A DNA stretch of 64,000 nucleotides, from positions 747,658 through 811,657 of the forward strand of contig VWYX01000209.1 of the NCBI GenBank assembly GCA_013396525.1, given 5' to 3'. The notes under the pieces are model-generated. The model saw only the letters and a list, made by a program, of their open reading frames with translations. It had not been told where the DNA came from and did no database searches. The DNA comes from Chaetorhynchus papuensis (Eukaryota > Chordata > Aves > Passeriformes > Rhipiduridae). Shown piece after piece: positions 39,401-51,300 of the stretch. Made by a program: the position numbers and the translations under genes. The first letter of the stretch is position 1, and each line of letters starts with the position of its first letter.

Positions 39401-40700
39401 CTGAACCACGGTGAATCTTCAGGAGTTAGTCGATAGGGAAGCTTACATGATTTTTCAAAGCTGAAAATACTTTATAAGCAGTAAATGCGTAAGTAAAAGC
39501 AGTTAAGTAACTTCTGTTCCCCCTGTAGCAGCTTGCATGGGAGAAGAAGTTAAAAGAACCGGACCGGGTTAGTTTTTAAAGGGATCGTACCTAAAACGGC
39601 TGACCTGCTGCCTGTCGGCCTGTGGAACAGAAATAGAACGAGGATTAAATACGACTTAATACCCAGAAATGCTTACTCTTCCATGTTCAGAAAACCTGTG
39701 AAATTTCAGTGTCTACAAGAAGCTGTCAGCTTAGGGGGGAAAAAAAGCCTATTTTTTTTTCTTTAATTTTGCTTTTAATGGCTGCCTAAATTGGTCTCAT
39801 AACTCTCAAGCTTCTCTCTGTTGAACAAGTGGTTGTGTTTCTCAGAAGGCAGCTCGGTGTCAGATTTCTGCAGCGCCCAGACTCTGGCTAATCCCTGGAA
39901 CGACAAAAATTTCAGTAGTTAATGCGACGGGCCCATCTCTCCTACCTCACACCATCCAGCTCTACACACATCCTAGCCCATAACTAGGCCAGACAGTTCT
40001 GCTTGCTGAAGTGGCACCTTACTGTTGTTTGCACCACAAAGCCATTTTATTGTCTGTCCTGGCCTTCTCCTCCTTTTACTGTAGGTGTGGATACCCACAA
40101 AGAACACATCAGAAGTGCAAAAACCCTTGGCAATGCTGCAGCAGGAGCATTCAGCCAGTTGCTATAATAGTTTGGGGAGTCTGGAAAAATGCATCTCCTC
40201 TGAGAACTCACTGCAGGTTGAGTTCCAGATGAGGGTAGGTTTTCTCTGTGGAAAACAAAACTTATGCTTTTCACCCTGGTTCCAGGAATTCCATCAGTAT
40301 TTGTACATTCCAGTGAGTGAAAGTTAAGTAAAAAGCATATGACAGATGCTTTCTTTACTGCTATGAAATTATTTTTAATTTTTTAAACGGTGAGGATGGG
40401 TTTAACTCAGTCACAGGCATATGGCCAGTGTTTCCTAGACAGTGGTTCCTATGAAAATTGCAAAAGCCAGCTATTTATAGTTTTCTTGGTGTTTATATAT
40501 TTATTCCCAATATTTCCGAAATTCCCAATATTTCTATTCTACCCTCTGTGAATTAGGAGATGAATTGTTAGGCCAAGTAGGCACAATACAAAACCCACAA
40601 ACTTCCAATTACAATACTTCAGAAGTGATCCTCTCCAGTTGTAATACAGAGAAATTCATGTTTTACCTCTGCTTAGATGATCCTACCCCATCGCCAGGAG
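39401..40700. other. Region right of the promoter, no supported gene
   Basis: Mixed-composition DNA between the promoter and the FBF1-like block. One exon-like segment on the plus strand starts after TTTTACTGTAG (40,084) and reads 27 codons to TAA at 40,165-40,167, with the stretch SAKTLGNAAAGAFSQLL. It has no recognised relative and no supported start, so it is not called a gene. Confidence 0.4.
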
Positions 40701-40779
40701 AAAGAGTAGCTGTTGGCAAAGGTTCAGGCCCTTGGCACAGAGGCCCCAGGCTGAAGAGGAAAGGTGAGGGGGTATTTGC

Positions 40780-40912
40780 CTGGTGCAGATGCTCTTTGTG
40801 CCGCCTCAGTTCCTACAATGCCACTGCATGGCCTGCGGCCTTCGTGGTGTTCAGACTCCATCCTGAATGCTTCCTGCAGGGCTTTCTCCCCTCCCTGGGA
40901 TAAGCACTCTGT
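40780..40912 (-). pseudogene. FBF1-like pseudo-exon g
   Basis: Acceptor GTCTTGCAG. Reads SQGGEKALQEAFRMESEHH, then after a frameshift ELRRHKEHLHQ. The donor now reads CAG|GCAAAT, either a GC donor or a mutated GT. Confidence 0.75.
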
Positions 40913-41097
40913 CTGCAAGACAGAGTGGCTGCTGAGGCAGGGGACAGGGACTCTTGCTGCCCTGTGGAAGGGCACATTTCTGCACCCCCTTATTTCTCAT
41001 CAGGATTAGTATTCACAACTTCAGGAGGGGCCTGAAGCCCCAGCTATGCTCATAGCCCCTGTTCAAGTGTGAATTGCAGAGCAGACGCTCTGCTTAC

Positions 41098-41263
41098 CTC
41101 AGTCATGCTCTGAATGTCCTCCTCCCACAGATAGATGCTTTGCCCTCTTCACCTCCTTCTACTGCATCAGCTCATGCCAGGACTCATCCATCTGATCCCT
41201 GTCCATCTCCAGCCACTCCTTGGCTCTCAGCTCACAGCCCCACAACATCAGCCCTGCTTGCTC
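41098..41263 (-). pseudogene. FBF1-like pseudo-exon f
   Basis: Acceptor ATCTTAG, donor GAG|GTAAGC. Reads EQAGLMLWGCELRAKEWLEM, then DRDQMDESWHELMQ, a stop, and after a frameshift LWEEDIQSMT. Confidence 0.8.
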
Positions 41264-42019
41264 CTAAGATAGGCATGGGGGAAACCAATGCATTACCTGC
41301 CCTGTCTTGGACACTGTCTCACTTATGTCCTCCCAAGTCATGAAGGAGATCTGCTCCTGCTGAACTTCTCATGTGGGCCAGTTTGGGGTGCAGAGCAACA
41401 CCAGCAAGTACTTGAACAGTGCCCTCACCCATCCACCTGTGGATGGGGGACCAGGGCTGGCAGAGCTGCAATTGTACAGACACACACACACTCTTTCACA
41501 GAAAGGATGGAGCCTCTCACCATGTTCCACACCTTAAAACAAACTCAAGGCCTGCCATCAGCAGTGGAAAAACTCAGCCTGAATGGTTATTTTCCACCCT
41601 GGTAGCCCTTTAAAAGGCAGCTCTGCTGCAATGTCTGTGCCACATAGCCCATCCCCTCCTGGGCAGTCCCAGGCAGGAGTAGAACTGACTTTGGACACAT
41701 TCCCAAGGCACAGGGAGTTTTTGCTTAGCCCACCTTGGGGGTTTCCCCTCACTAGAGTTACAACAGAGACATCTTTGCCTGCTCTGGCTGCCCAAACTCT
41801 TCACAGGCACACGAGAGAGACAGATGATGTCTAAGACAGGCTGGTGGAGGCCGTGCCTGGAACAGCCTGGTTCTCACCATCCTGAATGATGCCTCTGTCT
41901 TAAATACCTGAAGGCAGTGCTGAATGTCTCCCCTGTGTGCAGGATCCATCCCTGAGCCTGCCAGGCTGTGCTGGAGGCCACAGGAAGGGGCTCCACTGCA
42001 GTGGAATCTCATCATGTTG

Positions 42020-42171
42020 GAGCCTGTCTGCTGAGATTGTTCCATCTCATGCCACAGGAACTCCTTCAGCAGCCACTCCTGGGTGTGAAATTCAGCCCAT
42101 GTGACCACCAGCTTCCCTCGCTCCTCCTAGAGATTCTGTACCATCAACTTGTGCTCCTGCAGCAAAGCGCT
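42020..42171 (-). pseudogene. FBF1-like pseudo-exon e
   Basis: Acceptor CTCTCCAG. Reads SALLQEHKLMVQNL, a TAG, EERGKLVVTWAEFHTQEWLL. The FBF1 pattern SALLEEQK...EERRRLAAEWAEF is clear. The 3' splice border is degraded. Confidence 0.85.
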
Positions 42172-42536
42172 CTGGAGAGCATTGGAAGAGAAGCAAAGAG
42201 GATGCCCTGTCTTCTGTAGGCTTTTTCTCCTTTCAGCCATCCCTGTCACTGAACCCCAAGCAACATCAAGAGGCTGGTTCCAGCCCATGGCACCTGACCA
42301 GCACCCCATGTGGAGGGCTCTTCTTCCTTGAGAACAAGGACACATATGCACGTACACAGCAGCCTTTGTCACTTGTGTGCCAGACGGTCTCTTGGATTGC
42401 AATTCCCCATGCAAGGGGGTCGGAGGAAGGAGGCAGAGGGCAGATAAAGGTGCCTGCAGCCCAGCACTCAGCTCTTTCCTTCACCACACACCACTGCTCA
42501 GACTCACGGCACATACAAAAAACACGTCTGCCCCAC

Positions 42537-42652
42537 CTCCCCTTTGCCCTCTCCAGCTCTTCTTACTTTCGCATCATGAATAGTCAGTGCTCCTCCAATG
42601 ACTGCTGCTGTGATTCTGCTTTGACTTGCTCCACCATTACCCTTCAGTGCTC
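42537..42652 (-). pseudogene. FBF1-like pseudo-exon d
   Basis: Acceptor AACCCAG, donor GAG|GTGGGG. Reads RVMVEQVKAESQQQSLEEH, then LFMMRK and EELERAK, with three in-frame stops (TGA, TGA, TAA). Follows exon c exactly as in FBF1. Confidence 0.85.
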
Positions 42653-42783
42653 CTGGGTTTGGACACAGAGGAGTGACAGATGCCATTCACAGGCTCCAGG
42701 CCAGGGACCTCCAGTGGGCAAGACACATGCCACATACCCACACAGGAGAGCTGACCCAGGCAGACAACATAGCTTGGGCTCAC

Positions 42784-42872
42784 CTGCTCCAGCAGCTGAA
42801 TCTGCTTGCTCAGCCTCAGTTTTGCAATCACTTTCTGGAATCAGCTCCGTTCCTCCTCCATGTCCCTCTGCT
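42784..42872 (-). pseudogene. FBF1-like pseudo-exon c
   Basis: Acceptor CTTCCAG, donor CAG|GTGAGC. Reads EQRDMEEERS, a TGA, then FQKVIAKLRLSKQIQLLEQ, matching the FBF1 block around RDMEEERS and the following LLEQ. Confidence 0.85.
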
Positions 42873-43599
42873 CTGGAAGAGGCAGTAGCAAGGTGATATC
42901 AGCATGAGGTGGGGTAATGCCCTCTCTGTCCAAACCACATGCATAGAAAACTGCATGTGTTTGTGATCACCACCCTCTGCTCATTCCCAAGACACTTTTG
43001 TGAAGGGGAGAGAATTTTTCCAGACTCAGTTGGACTGACTTTTTCCAAGGAACTTATTAGAGTCTACACTGTGATTGTACTTTTCTAATGTCTCAGAGGC
43101 AATACCCATAGGTTCCATTGGAATTAATCCCATTTTGATGAAATGTACCTTTAAACAGCAAGGCATCCTGCTTCTGGGATGCAGCTGTGTTGTGTCCTGG
43201 CTCTGCAATAGGGGCTGAGCTGCCAGCTGCTCCTTCTGCCCCCACAGCCCTACCTCCTGCTGCCCATCAGTGTCCTCCACCACCTTCATCTGGCTCCTAC
43301 CCAAGAGGTTACAACAGGAAAAAAAGTGTTGCTTTCGTGGCCATACCCAGCAGTCTGGGGATGTTCTGACAGTGGGACTGGCCCCTCCTCCTCCTCCACT
43401 GAGAGCTGGATCATGGTTTACCTGTGGGGCTGTTCTCTGCCCCCATCAGGGAAACACTTATGTGGCTTCTGTGCCCGCCTACCCAAAGGATGGACTGGGG
43501 AAGTACCCCAGCACTCCCACCCCAGAGAAAATGAACAGAGGTGTAGGCAAGGACCGTACAGACGAGGGGAGTACAGCCAAAGCATGCTTCCTATGGGTG

Positions 43600-43725
43600 T
43601 GCATGAGGAGGTCCAGGTCCTCCTGGTGTCACTGCTGGAGAAGCTCCAGAAACTGTCTTTGCTGTGTCCACTCCAGCTCCACTGTCTGGACCTGCCTAGC
43701 ACCCAAAAGAAGGTCCTTGTGCTGC
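43600..43725 (-). pseudogene. FBF1-like pseudo-exon b
   Basis: Reads HKDLLLGARQVQTVELEW, then TQQRQFLELLQQ, a stop codon, and HQEDLDLLMHTHR. This parallels the FBF1 stretch in which a Q-rich helix is followed by HQ-DLELI--AHR. Splice borders are unclear. Confidence 0.7.
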
Positions 43726-43892
43726 ACCAGGGTCAGAATTCCCACAGCAGCACCTGGAGACTATAGATATCTCAAGACAGTGATATTTCTCCTCTCTGCC
43801 CTGTCACCCTGGTGCTATTTAAGGCAGATATGGCTCCTTCTCCTGCCCCTGCTTTACCTGTGATGCTCCACTCAGCAGATGATTGGGCTCAC

Positions 43893-43985
43893 CTGGCTCT
43901 CCAGCTGTGCTACATGAGCCTGGATGTGGAGCAGCCCTGCCCAAAAGCCTGATGCAGCCTAGAGATGTTCTCCACATGTGGTAGC
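43893..43985 (-). pseudogene. FBF1-like pseudo-exon a
   Basis: Bounded by CCCTACAG and CAG|GTGAGC. Reads RLHQAF, then after a frame change LHIQAHVAQLESQ, a coiled-coil segment. The most upstream piece I can place; its match to FBF1 is the weakest of the set. Confidence 0.5.
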
Positions 43986-44339
43986 CTGTAGGGACACAAG
44001 GATGCTCTCAGGGAGGTGAAGCATGGGAGAGACCATCTCCTCCGTGCCCTGTATGAGCAATCCATCCACAGCCCCTCCTCCACCTGCCCAAGTCTGACAC
44101 TGACTTGGGTCCTTTTCCCCAGGAGCAAACCCTACTGCAGACACAAGCTTGCTGAGCTCTATTCTTGGGAGACAGACTCAAGGAGAAGACCATGAGTCTC
44201 TGGGAGACAGTGTGTGCCCTACCACCAGAGCAGGGCAAGGAGACTCAGCTGGATGAGAAATGGAGGCTTCCAAGACCAGGCAAGAGCTGCACCTGCTGTC
44301 AAAGGCTCTAATTCCCCTTCAGTTATCTAGAAACTATCT

Positions 44340-47300
44340 CAGAGCATCTGACTAACTGTCTGCCAGTAAGTAATGCCATGCCACTTCAAGTGAGAACAAA
44401 GAACAAATAGATTTTTTTTTTTCACTTGTGAATTAGCGTAATGATAAAAGCAATAAAACCTTATGCTGAATTTCATTTCAGAAAAAAAGTAACTGGAAAA
44501 TATAATTGCTACATCTAGAAATGGTGACAAGAGAAAAATAAAAAACTTGATGAAACAGGGCACATAGCTAATTTCTAGCTAGAGTGCATGAAAAATGAAG
44601 AAACATGGCCATATTCATTTGCCATCATTTGTAGAAAAATGCACATCCATGTGTTGCAAATCCAGCAGTGGTTGTGGAAGAGGTTTTGTGAAAGGCTGCT
44701 GTGCATATAATTGACCTCCACTAGGGGCTGTCATTGTCACACATCTAGGTGTGTGAACGGCTTCATTTTGCAAGAGCAAAGTGTAGGCAGAAAAATCCCG
44801 TAGGGACTGAAAAAGAAAGGTTTCAGATCTCCAGGTATCTCCATGCAAGGGGTCTTTGTGTCAGCCCAAAGAAAAAGCATGTTTGTCAGTATGGAAAAAT
44901 CTTGTAAGGGGAATTGGCTTTAGTGATAGCCTGTGAAATAAAAGTGCAATGCTTTCATGAAATTTTGATGCATTTTCTTTGCTGTTTTATTTACTTGCTT
45001 TTAAGGAAAAATAAAAAGGAAGTTTGTGATGACTAAATGATTATGCTGCCACAGAAATTTTGTGAACTTAAATGTTTTTGTTTAACAGTTCCCAAATACT
45101 GCAAATTATCATGCCATCTTTCTAGAAGAACCATGTATGTATGGCATGTGGTTGTTGGCATATAGCACTACAGATTTGTGCATTGTTTTTTGCAAATCCT
45201 GTTTGCTGAGAAGGAAGTATCACATAATATTTTTACCTTGTTGGGTTTTTTTGTTGTTTTTTGTTTTTTTGTATGAAGAATACTTCTGTAACATGTACCT
45301 CAACTAAGCCCTGAAAGAAGTTCAAGTAAATGAGCAATACCCCTGTAATATTAAGAATGCTTTTTGAAACATGTTTGTAAATCTTATGTTATACAAACCA
45401 GAGTAGGCATCAGAATAAGTGACACTAGAAGGTGACTCCAGTCCTGGACCATTTGTATTGTGGAGGAAACCCATTTAAAAGTGACCTTAAGAAGATGTGC
45501 TAGACACAGACAACCCTGGAGACACATAAAAACTTAGCTACATGAGCAAGATGTTTTTATTCTGTGATATCTTTGAGATTAGAGCTTTGTTATTGTTCCT
45601 TTTATAAATTGGCCTAAGACATTCTTTGGTGGGATAATGTAGTATAATACTTTGCCACAGGTATGCTAGCTGTAGAAATTTGGTGAAAGCATAAAGCACT
45701 ACCTTGGAGAATATCTACCTTTTGGTTAACTGAGACTTGGCATTTGAGCATAGTTCCACTGAAAAGTACAAGGCAAAATAGCTACATTTGTTTTAGTGTT
45801 TCTCAGTGAAGTCAGAGGGGAGGGGCAGATTAAACTTTTAAAAATTGCAGGTATGAATGGTTACTGAGGAAATGTTTCAGTTTGTTGACTACTCTAACTA
45901 ATGAAACACTAAACATGATATCATCAAGAGCGTCAGTATTGCCTCTTCCAAGGTTCAGTGATGACCTTATCATCATTGATAAGATGATAAGGGCATTCTC
46001 TCTCCTTGACACTAATTTCTATTTAATAGGCTTTTAATCTCTTGCTTTATGAAATGTGGAACCTGTGATACATATTTTTATGCTCTGTCTTCACAGATCT
46101 TTTTTCCATCTAAGTTTAATTTAATTCTCCTACCATACAGAGGTAGAACTTACTGAGTGTATTATCAATTTAAATCTTAGAGCTGAAGGGCAATTCTGAA
46201 GTGTATATTGTTACCATAAAGACATAAGTGTGAAAATTGTGATTGTTTTCCTCTTTCCTCAGGGTGGTTCATGGGCCACTGGTTTCATTTTAGATGTATG
46301 GCAACAGCATGGGTACAGATTTTTTGTGTGACGGCTTGCAACCTTAGAAAAGAAAGGCATTGAGTAGTAACTTGTATATAGCCTTAGAAAGAGCTTAGCC
46401 CTAATTTATGGACTTGTTTTTTCTTGCAACTCCATAGGCATATGAACCCAGAATTCCTACACTGGAAATGCTGCAGAAACATCAGCATTTCAGGCAGGCT
46501 ATATGAGTATTGCCAGCTTCGTTGTCATAATTTTGTGAAGGCCCTTAATTTTCATGTTTGAGAGAGGATTTTCCCCATGGCCCTCCTCATCTGACCATCT
46601 TGATCAAAACTGTAGACAATAATGGGAGAAGGCATTCAAACCAGCAGTTTACAAGAACTCAGTACAATACTATCTTTTAAGTGCACAAATTAATTTTAAG
46701 ATCTGACGGTATTGCACTCATATCAAAGCCAAAATATCAGTTGCTATAAAAATTTCTTTAGAATGTCTCACTACTGTCCCAAACTACTTGTGTGCTAGGA
46801 CAGGCTGTGACTAATACAACAGATCTTTCTGCTGATCTTCCATTTCTGTCCAGTTTGGTGGTCTGATAGAAAACAAGTTTTCAGTCAGTCAGAACCCTAG
46901 ACAGGCTGAAGCATTCATTGCTAAGAGGAAAAAGTATGAAGGCAATTCTTTCAATTCACATTTCTTAGTTCATTTATCACAAAGATTTCTAGCACGGTAA
47001 GGGGTAGTCTTAACTATGATACCTCTCATTCTGGTGTCTGAAGCATACCATTCTTGTATGTTTTCAGTGACTTAGAAAAAGATTCAGTGGAATCATTGTT
47101 GCTATGATTTCTACTGACTGCTTATTCTGTATATGTTGTTTTATAAGACATTTTAAGCATTGCTAGTAGGAATATGATGACAAAAGATTAGCATTTCTCT
47201 AAGGGGGGAAAAAGTAATTTTTCTGTCACAGCTGTATAGATTAAGAAGTAAAAAGAAAAAATATGGCATACCTTTACAATTACCTGTCTGAGACAACTGC

Positions 47301-48129
47301 AGCAACATTTGATGAATCGAACAATTCCTGGGACAGTTAATTATGGTGACTTGAGTCTAAATCTGAACAGGAATAGCAAGTCCCTTCAGTTCTGCACAGG
47401 TAGGAAGCTTATAAAGTTCTAGACCTTTCAATGGTCATGTGTGTTTTCAATCACAGGGAGGCACACACATTGTTTAATTCCAGGTGTCTAGTGTCAGGCT
47501 CCCTGCAGTCAATATAGGTGCTCTGTATTTCAGTGCCTCGAGGCATGCTCAGTGTATTTCATTGCTCATACTGGGGAGGGGCATTACTCTTCCCTTAGCT
47601 ATCAAGCCTCTCTCTGAACTCAGTCATATACAAAGTGTAAAGCTGGATGGATTACTTCCAGCAGTCCTGGGTTGCAATTCTGGCCTAGAAACACCATTCT
47701 GCAGTGAGCATCTGACATTAAAAAGAACTCAACATCCATGCCTTCCTTACTGCATTGTGTTGCTGTTCTCATGCTGCCATTCCTGTCTATGCTGCCTTCA
47801 AGGCAGCTTCTGAAACTTTTGCCAAGTTATGGCAAAATATATGCTACCTAATGGAAATACACAATGCAAGTCTATAATGCTTAAGGTCAGCACCTCACAT
47901 AGAGACACAAATCTGAAATACTGTCCTCCATTAAATGCTGCAGCTCCCAGTCCTGATCAGTAGACTACCTGCCCTCAATGCTTAATAAAACAAGCCATTG
48001 CCGCATCTGGATCATTGGTGGGAAACTCTATACTGTTAAACATTTTCTCTGCAAGCTCAGTAGGAGCTTGCTCCACTGTGATGTCTGAGTGGAGAATTCA
48101 TGCTGTAGGACTTCGTGATACCTGCAGCA
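44340..48129. other. AT-rich intergenic DNA
   Basis: Composition drops abruptly from the GC-rich block. I see only a T/G-rich tract at about 45,240-45,272 and scattered short open frames with no codon or splice support. Confidence 0.6.
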
Positions 48130-48310
48130 TAGAGTCACAGAATGGTTTGTGACCTTAAAAGATCCTCTAGTCCAACCTTAGAATATCCTCTAGTCCAACC
48201 CTCCTGCTATGGGCTTATCTGACTTCCACTAGTTTAGGTTGCTGAAAGCCCCATCCAACCTGGCCTTGAATACTTCCAGGGATGAGACATCCACACCTTC
48301 TGAAAAACAG
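48130..48310 (-). mobile_element. CR1 3'-end scrap with a small internal duplication
   Basis: Starts AGAGTCACAGAATGGTTTG and contains CCATCCAACCTGGCCTTGAA, the CR1 3' region inverted. The ATCCTCTAGTCCAACC segment occurs twice in succession (about 48,161-48,202). Confidence 0.85.
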
Positions 48311-51300
48311 CTCGTCTTTCACCCAAGCTGCCAGGAGAGGAAAGGTGAAGGGTTGAAAAGAGAAAGGAGGCAACACACTAACAGCAGAGTGGTTGAAGGG
48401 GTAGAGGGGGACACCATACTGTGTGTGTATTAGTAAGATCTCACTACAACATACAGCCAAGGCAACAGGAGGAAAGCAGGGACTGTATTTTGAGGTTTTA
48501 TAAAATTTGTGAATTATAGTGAGATTAAAATGCTGTGAAATACAGAGGTTCAAACTTAGGCAAGGCACATCTGCAATGTCCTTAGTGATATACCAAATCT
48601 AACAGGAATTGTCTGAAAGTAGATATTGTGTATAGGTGGAGGAAACCAAACAGAAAACAGCAGAAGGAACAAAGATGAACACAAAATCTGCATGTGTTAT
48701 TGCGTGGTAGTTAGTACAATCAGTGTTTTCTTTACTGCGAACAATATTCCAAGTCTCAGTGCGCTTATTACACCAACTAAGCCTCTCAGGCATTGTTTCA
48801 TGCATATTTTCTGCACTTACTAAGTATATGTAGTGGTTGTTATTTTCTGTGAGCTCATTTGATGATGGAGCTGAGGCATTTATATTTGTTTTTCTCCTGT
48901 GCATCCAGAACTGTGAAAATTTAGGTATTAATGAAATTCTTAATAAAAAAAGGCAACAGTCAGGGTACTCAAAATACTGACATGAGGTTGCTGATAAGCT
49001 GCAGTTTTTTATTCTCTTGACTTCAGTAAGTATTTGTAAATAGCTTAAATAGTTCTCTCCAGGATAGGTCTGTGGCTGAATAAAACTGCTCTACCATCTT
49101 GGGCAGTTGTCTTGAACAAAGTATCTTGGGACTTGGGCATGGAGAAGCTAAGTGCTTCAGCACTGGACACAGTATTAATTGCTGATGTGGCTGAGTTTTC
49201 TTAATGAATACCAAATTAACAAATTTTGAATAATATAGTTGAAATTATAATTTGTTAAGGCAAATAATTTGTGATGTGTTTGTAGACTGAGGTAGCCGAT
49301 AGAATGCTAAGGCAAATCTGTGAGGCTCAGCTTATCAAGTGTTGCATTCTAATGTAAAAGTTTAGTAAAAATCTGTTTGCTTGAGTGACATATGATGCTT
49401 TTTTACTTGTGAGGCTTACATATGGTTTAAAATATGGAGATCTTTTCTACTGAACATTTTTGCACATAAAATGAAGAATAACTGTAGTAAATACACAGTA
49501 ATATGATTTGTGTCTCTACATATCTGGACTTAGGCTGCTGTTTGGTAATTTTTCACAATGGCACTTTAGTTATACCTGGCAAACTACATTAATCAGTATA
49601 TGAAACTGTAACAGAAACAAGGAGATGCTGACAGTGGTAGGAAGCATTATACCCCAAAGGTGAAGGTTTTGTTAGTCTCCTGATCAGGGAGAATACATTG
49701 CTGCAGCCTGTTCTTAATGGCTTGAATGACATTGATATGCACTAAATTGTAGAGAAGAGAGAGTAATTTTTTCATGCAGGATCTACAGGAAGATATTTCT
49801 GGTGTTAGAGTGAAAAGAAGCACAGCTGTACCGAGAAACTGTATGAACTTTTTGGCTACTTTAGCTATGGTGCAGCAGTTCTCCTGGATAAATGGGGTTT
49901 TCCAAGATTTTTGACAGTGTCTCTAGGTGCTTTCTTGTCACAGTCTGACTCAACATCTTCTGGTCTGAGCTGAAATGAAGCCAAGTTGTTGACATTCTTC
50001 ATGCTACGTTTGATAAGTAATAGTATCTTCCAGCTCTGAAAGGCAGTTAACTACCAGCCTAATGACAGGTCTGTAGTTCAGATACTATCTCAGAAGTTTC
50101 TACTGTGCTTACAAATGGGAGTTACAAATGGGAGAGCAGGGGAACAAGTCTGAGCATTGACTAATTCCATCTCTGCCGCTGGAAGAATGGCTTGCTCTTT
50201 CTGTCAAGCACTTCAGACAATAATGAGAAAAAAGAACAAAATGAAATTGGTCTTTCCCTCTGACAGAGGAATCATCAGCCCCCTGTGATTGTTAGAATGG
50301 AGGGCCTTGAATAAATACTCCTAGCTGGAGAGTCTAAGGAAGTGAGAATCTGCAATGAAAAATTCTTTGTGTATGAGGTCAGTGTTCCAGTCCGTACAAC
50401 AGTGGGCAGCGAGCAGGGAGTAACATCATGATCTCATGAGGACTAACAGCTGGTTGTGAATTCTTTTTATATAAGCTTAACTGTTCACTGAACACTTCCA
50501 GAATGTTAGGTGTTGACAGCTTCTTGGACATTATAATCCAAAACAAGTGCAGGTTTTTTGCAGGGCTGTGACATAATACGTCAGATAACACGCTAATGGG
50601 TATTTGGAATGCACTCAGGAACTGTGATATCTGGTGTAGGGAAGGGCCTCTAAAAAAATAAGCTCTGAAAGATAAGTTTTTTAAGAGCTAGAATGAGTAC
50701 AGCTCTGCAATTAAATATTTCAAGGCTTTACAACAGCAGTGGTAGCTCCAAGGAGAGCTCAGTTTTTCTAAGATTTTCTGGAAAGAATCTCTGACATAAT
50801 GATCGAGCTCAGAACTTATCTGAGTTCAGGAGATGTCAAGATGTCTGCCTTAGGATTGTGCTGATACTATTCCTGCTGCAATTTTTTAACTATCTCTCAA
50901 ACAGCTCGTGGTGGTGAAAGGCAGCATTATGGTCAGAAAGCCTCACACGGACCAATAATGACAGACTATTTCTTTCCTCTTCACCTTTCACCATTCAGTT
51001 TTGCCACACCAACAGGTATTATCTATTTACTCTCTCAGCAGAAGCAATGAATATTGGTAGCTGTTGGAGGAGACATGAGACCAGGCTGGATGTTGGAAGC
51101 TACATCTCACATTTCAAAACATTAGTGAGTCTCCAGGCTTTTTTACTTCGTATCCAGACTTTAGTCATCTGTTTGGTTTCATCTTCCACACCTGATGGAC
51201 CACAGAGGGAGGCTTTGTTTTGAACTGACATTAAAATGCCATAAAAGATAAACTACTGAAAAACCATTGTTGTCCATTGTTTACCAAAGTGTTGTATTGC

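Larger units (their letters stand above)
40780..43985 (-). pseudogene. FBF1: Unprocessed FBF1-like pseudogene fragment (C-terminal coiled coil)
   Basis: FBF1 is a centriole distal-appendage coiled-coil protein. On the minus strand the window keeps, in FBF1 order, decayed exons at about 43893-43985, 43600-43725, 42784-42872, 42537-42652, 42020-42171, 41098-41263 and 40780-40912, with a weaker piece near 41335-41380. Diagnostic readings are EQRDMEEERS, VMVEQVKAESQQQSLEEH, EELERAK, then SALLQEHK with EERGKLVVTWAEF, then CELRAKEWLEMDRDQMD, and finally LRRHKEHLHQ. They match the human FBF1 C-terminal half as I remember it. Introns and several splice signals (GTGAGC, GTAAGC, AAACCCAG, CTTGCAG) persist, so this is not a retrocopy. 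In-frame stops (three in the 42.6-kb exon) and frameshifts show it is dead. The GC-rich block has edges near 40.7 and 44.33 kb. The intact FBF1 should be elsewhere in the genome. Confidence 0.82.

Noticed and set aside
42366..42896. Plus-strand open frame of 176 codons
   Set aside because: It is the complement of the FBF1-like pseudo-exons c and d and their intron; GC-rich DNA has few stops on the opposite strand.
43270..43863. Plus-strand open frame of 197 codons
   Set aside because: It covers the antisense of pseudo-exon b and flanking intron, has no recognisable domain, and has proline/serine-rich low-complexity text typical of chance frames in GC-rich DNA.
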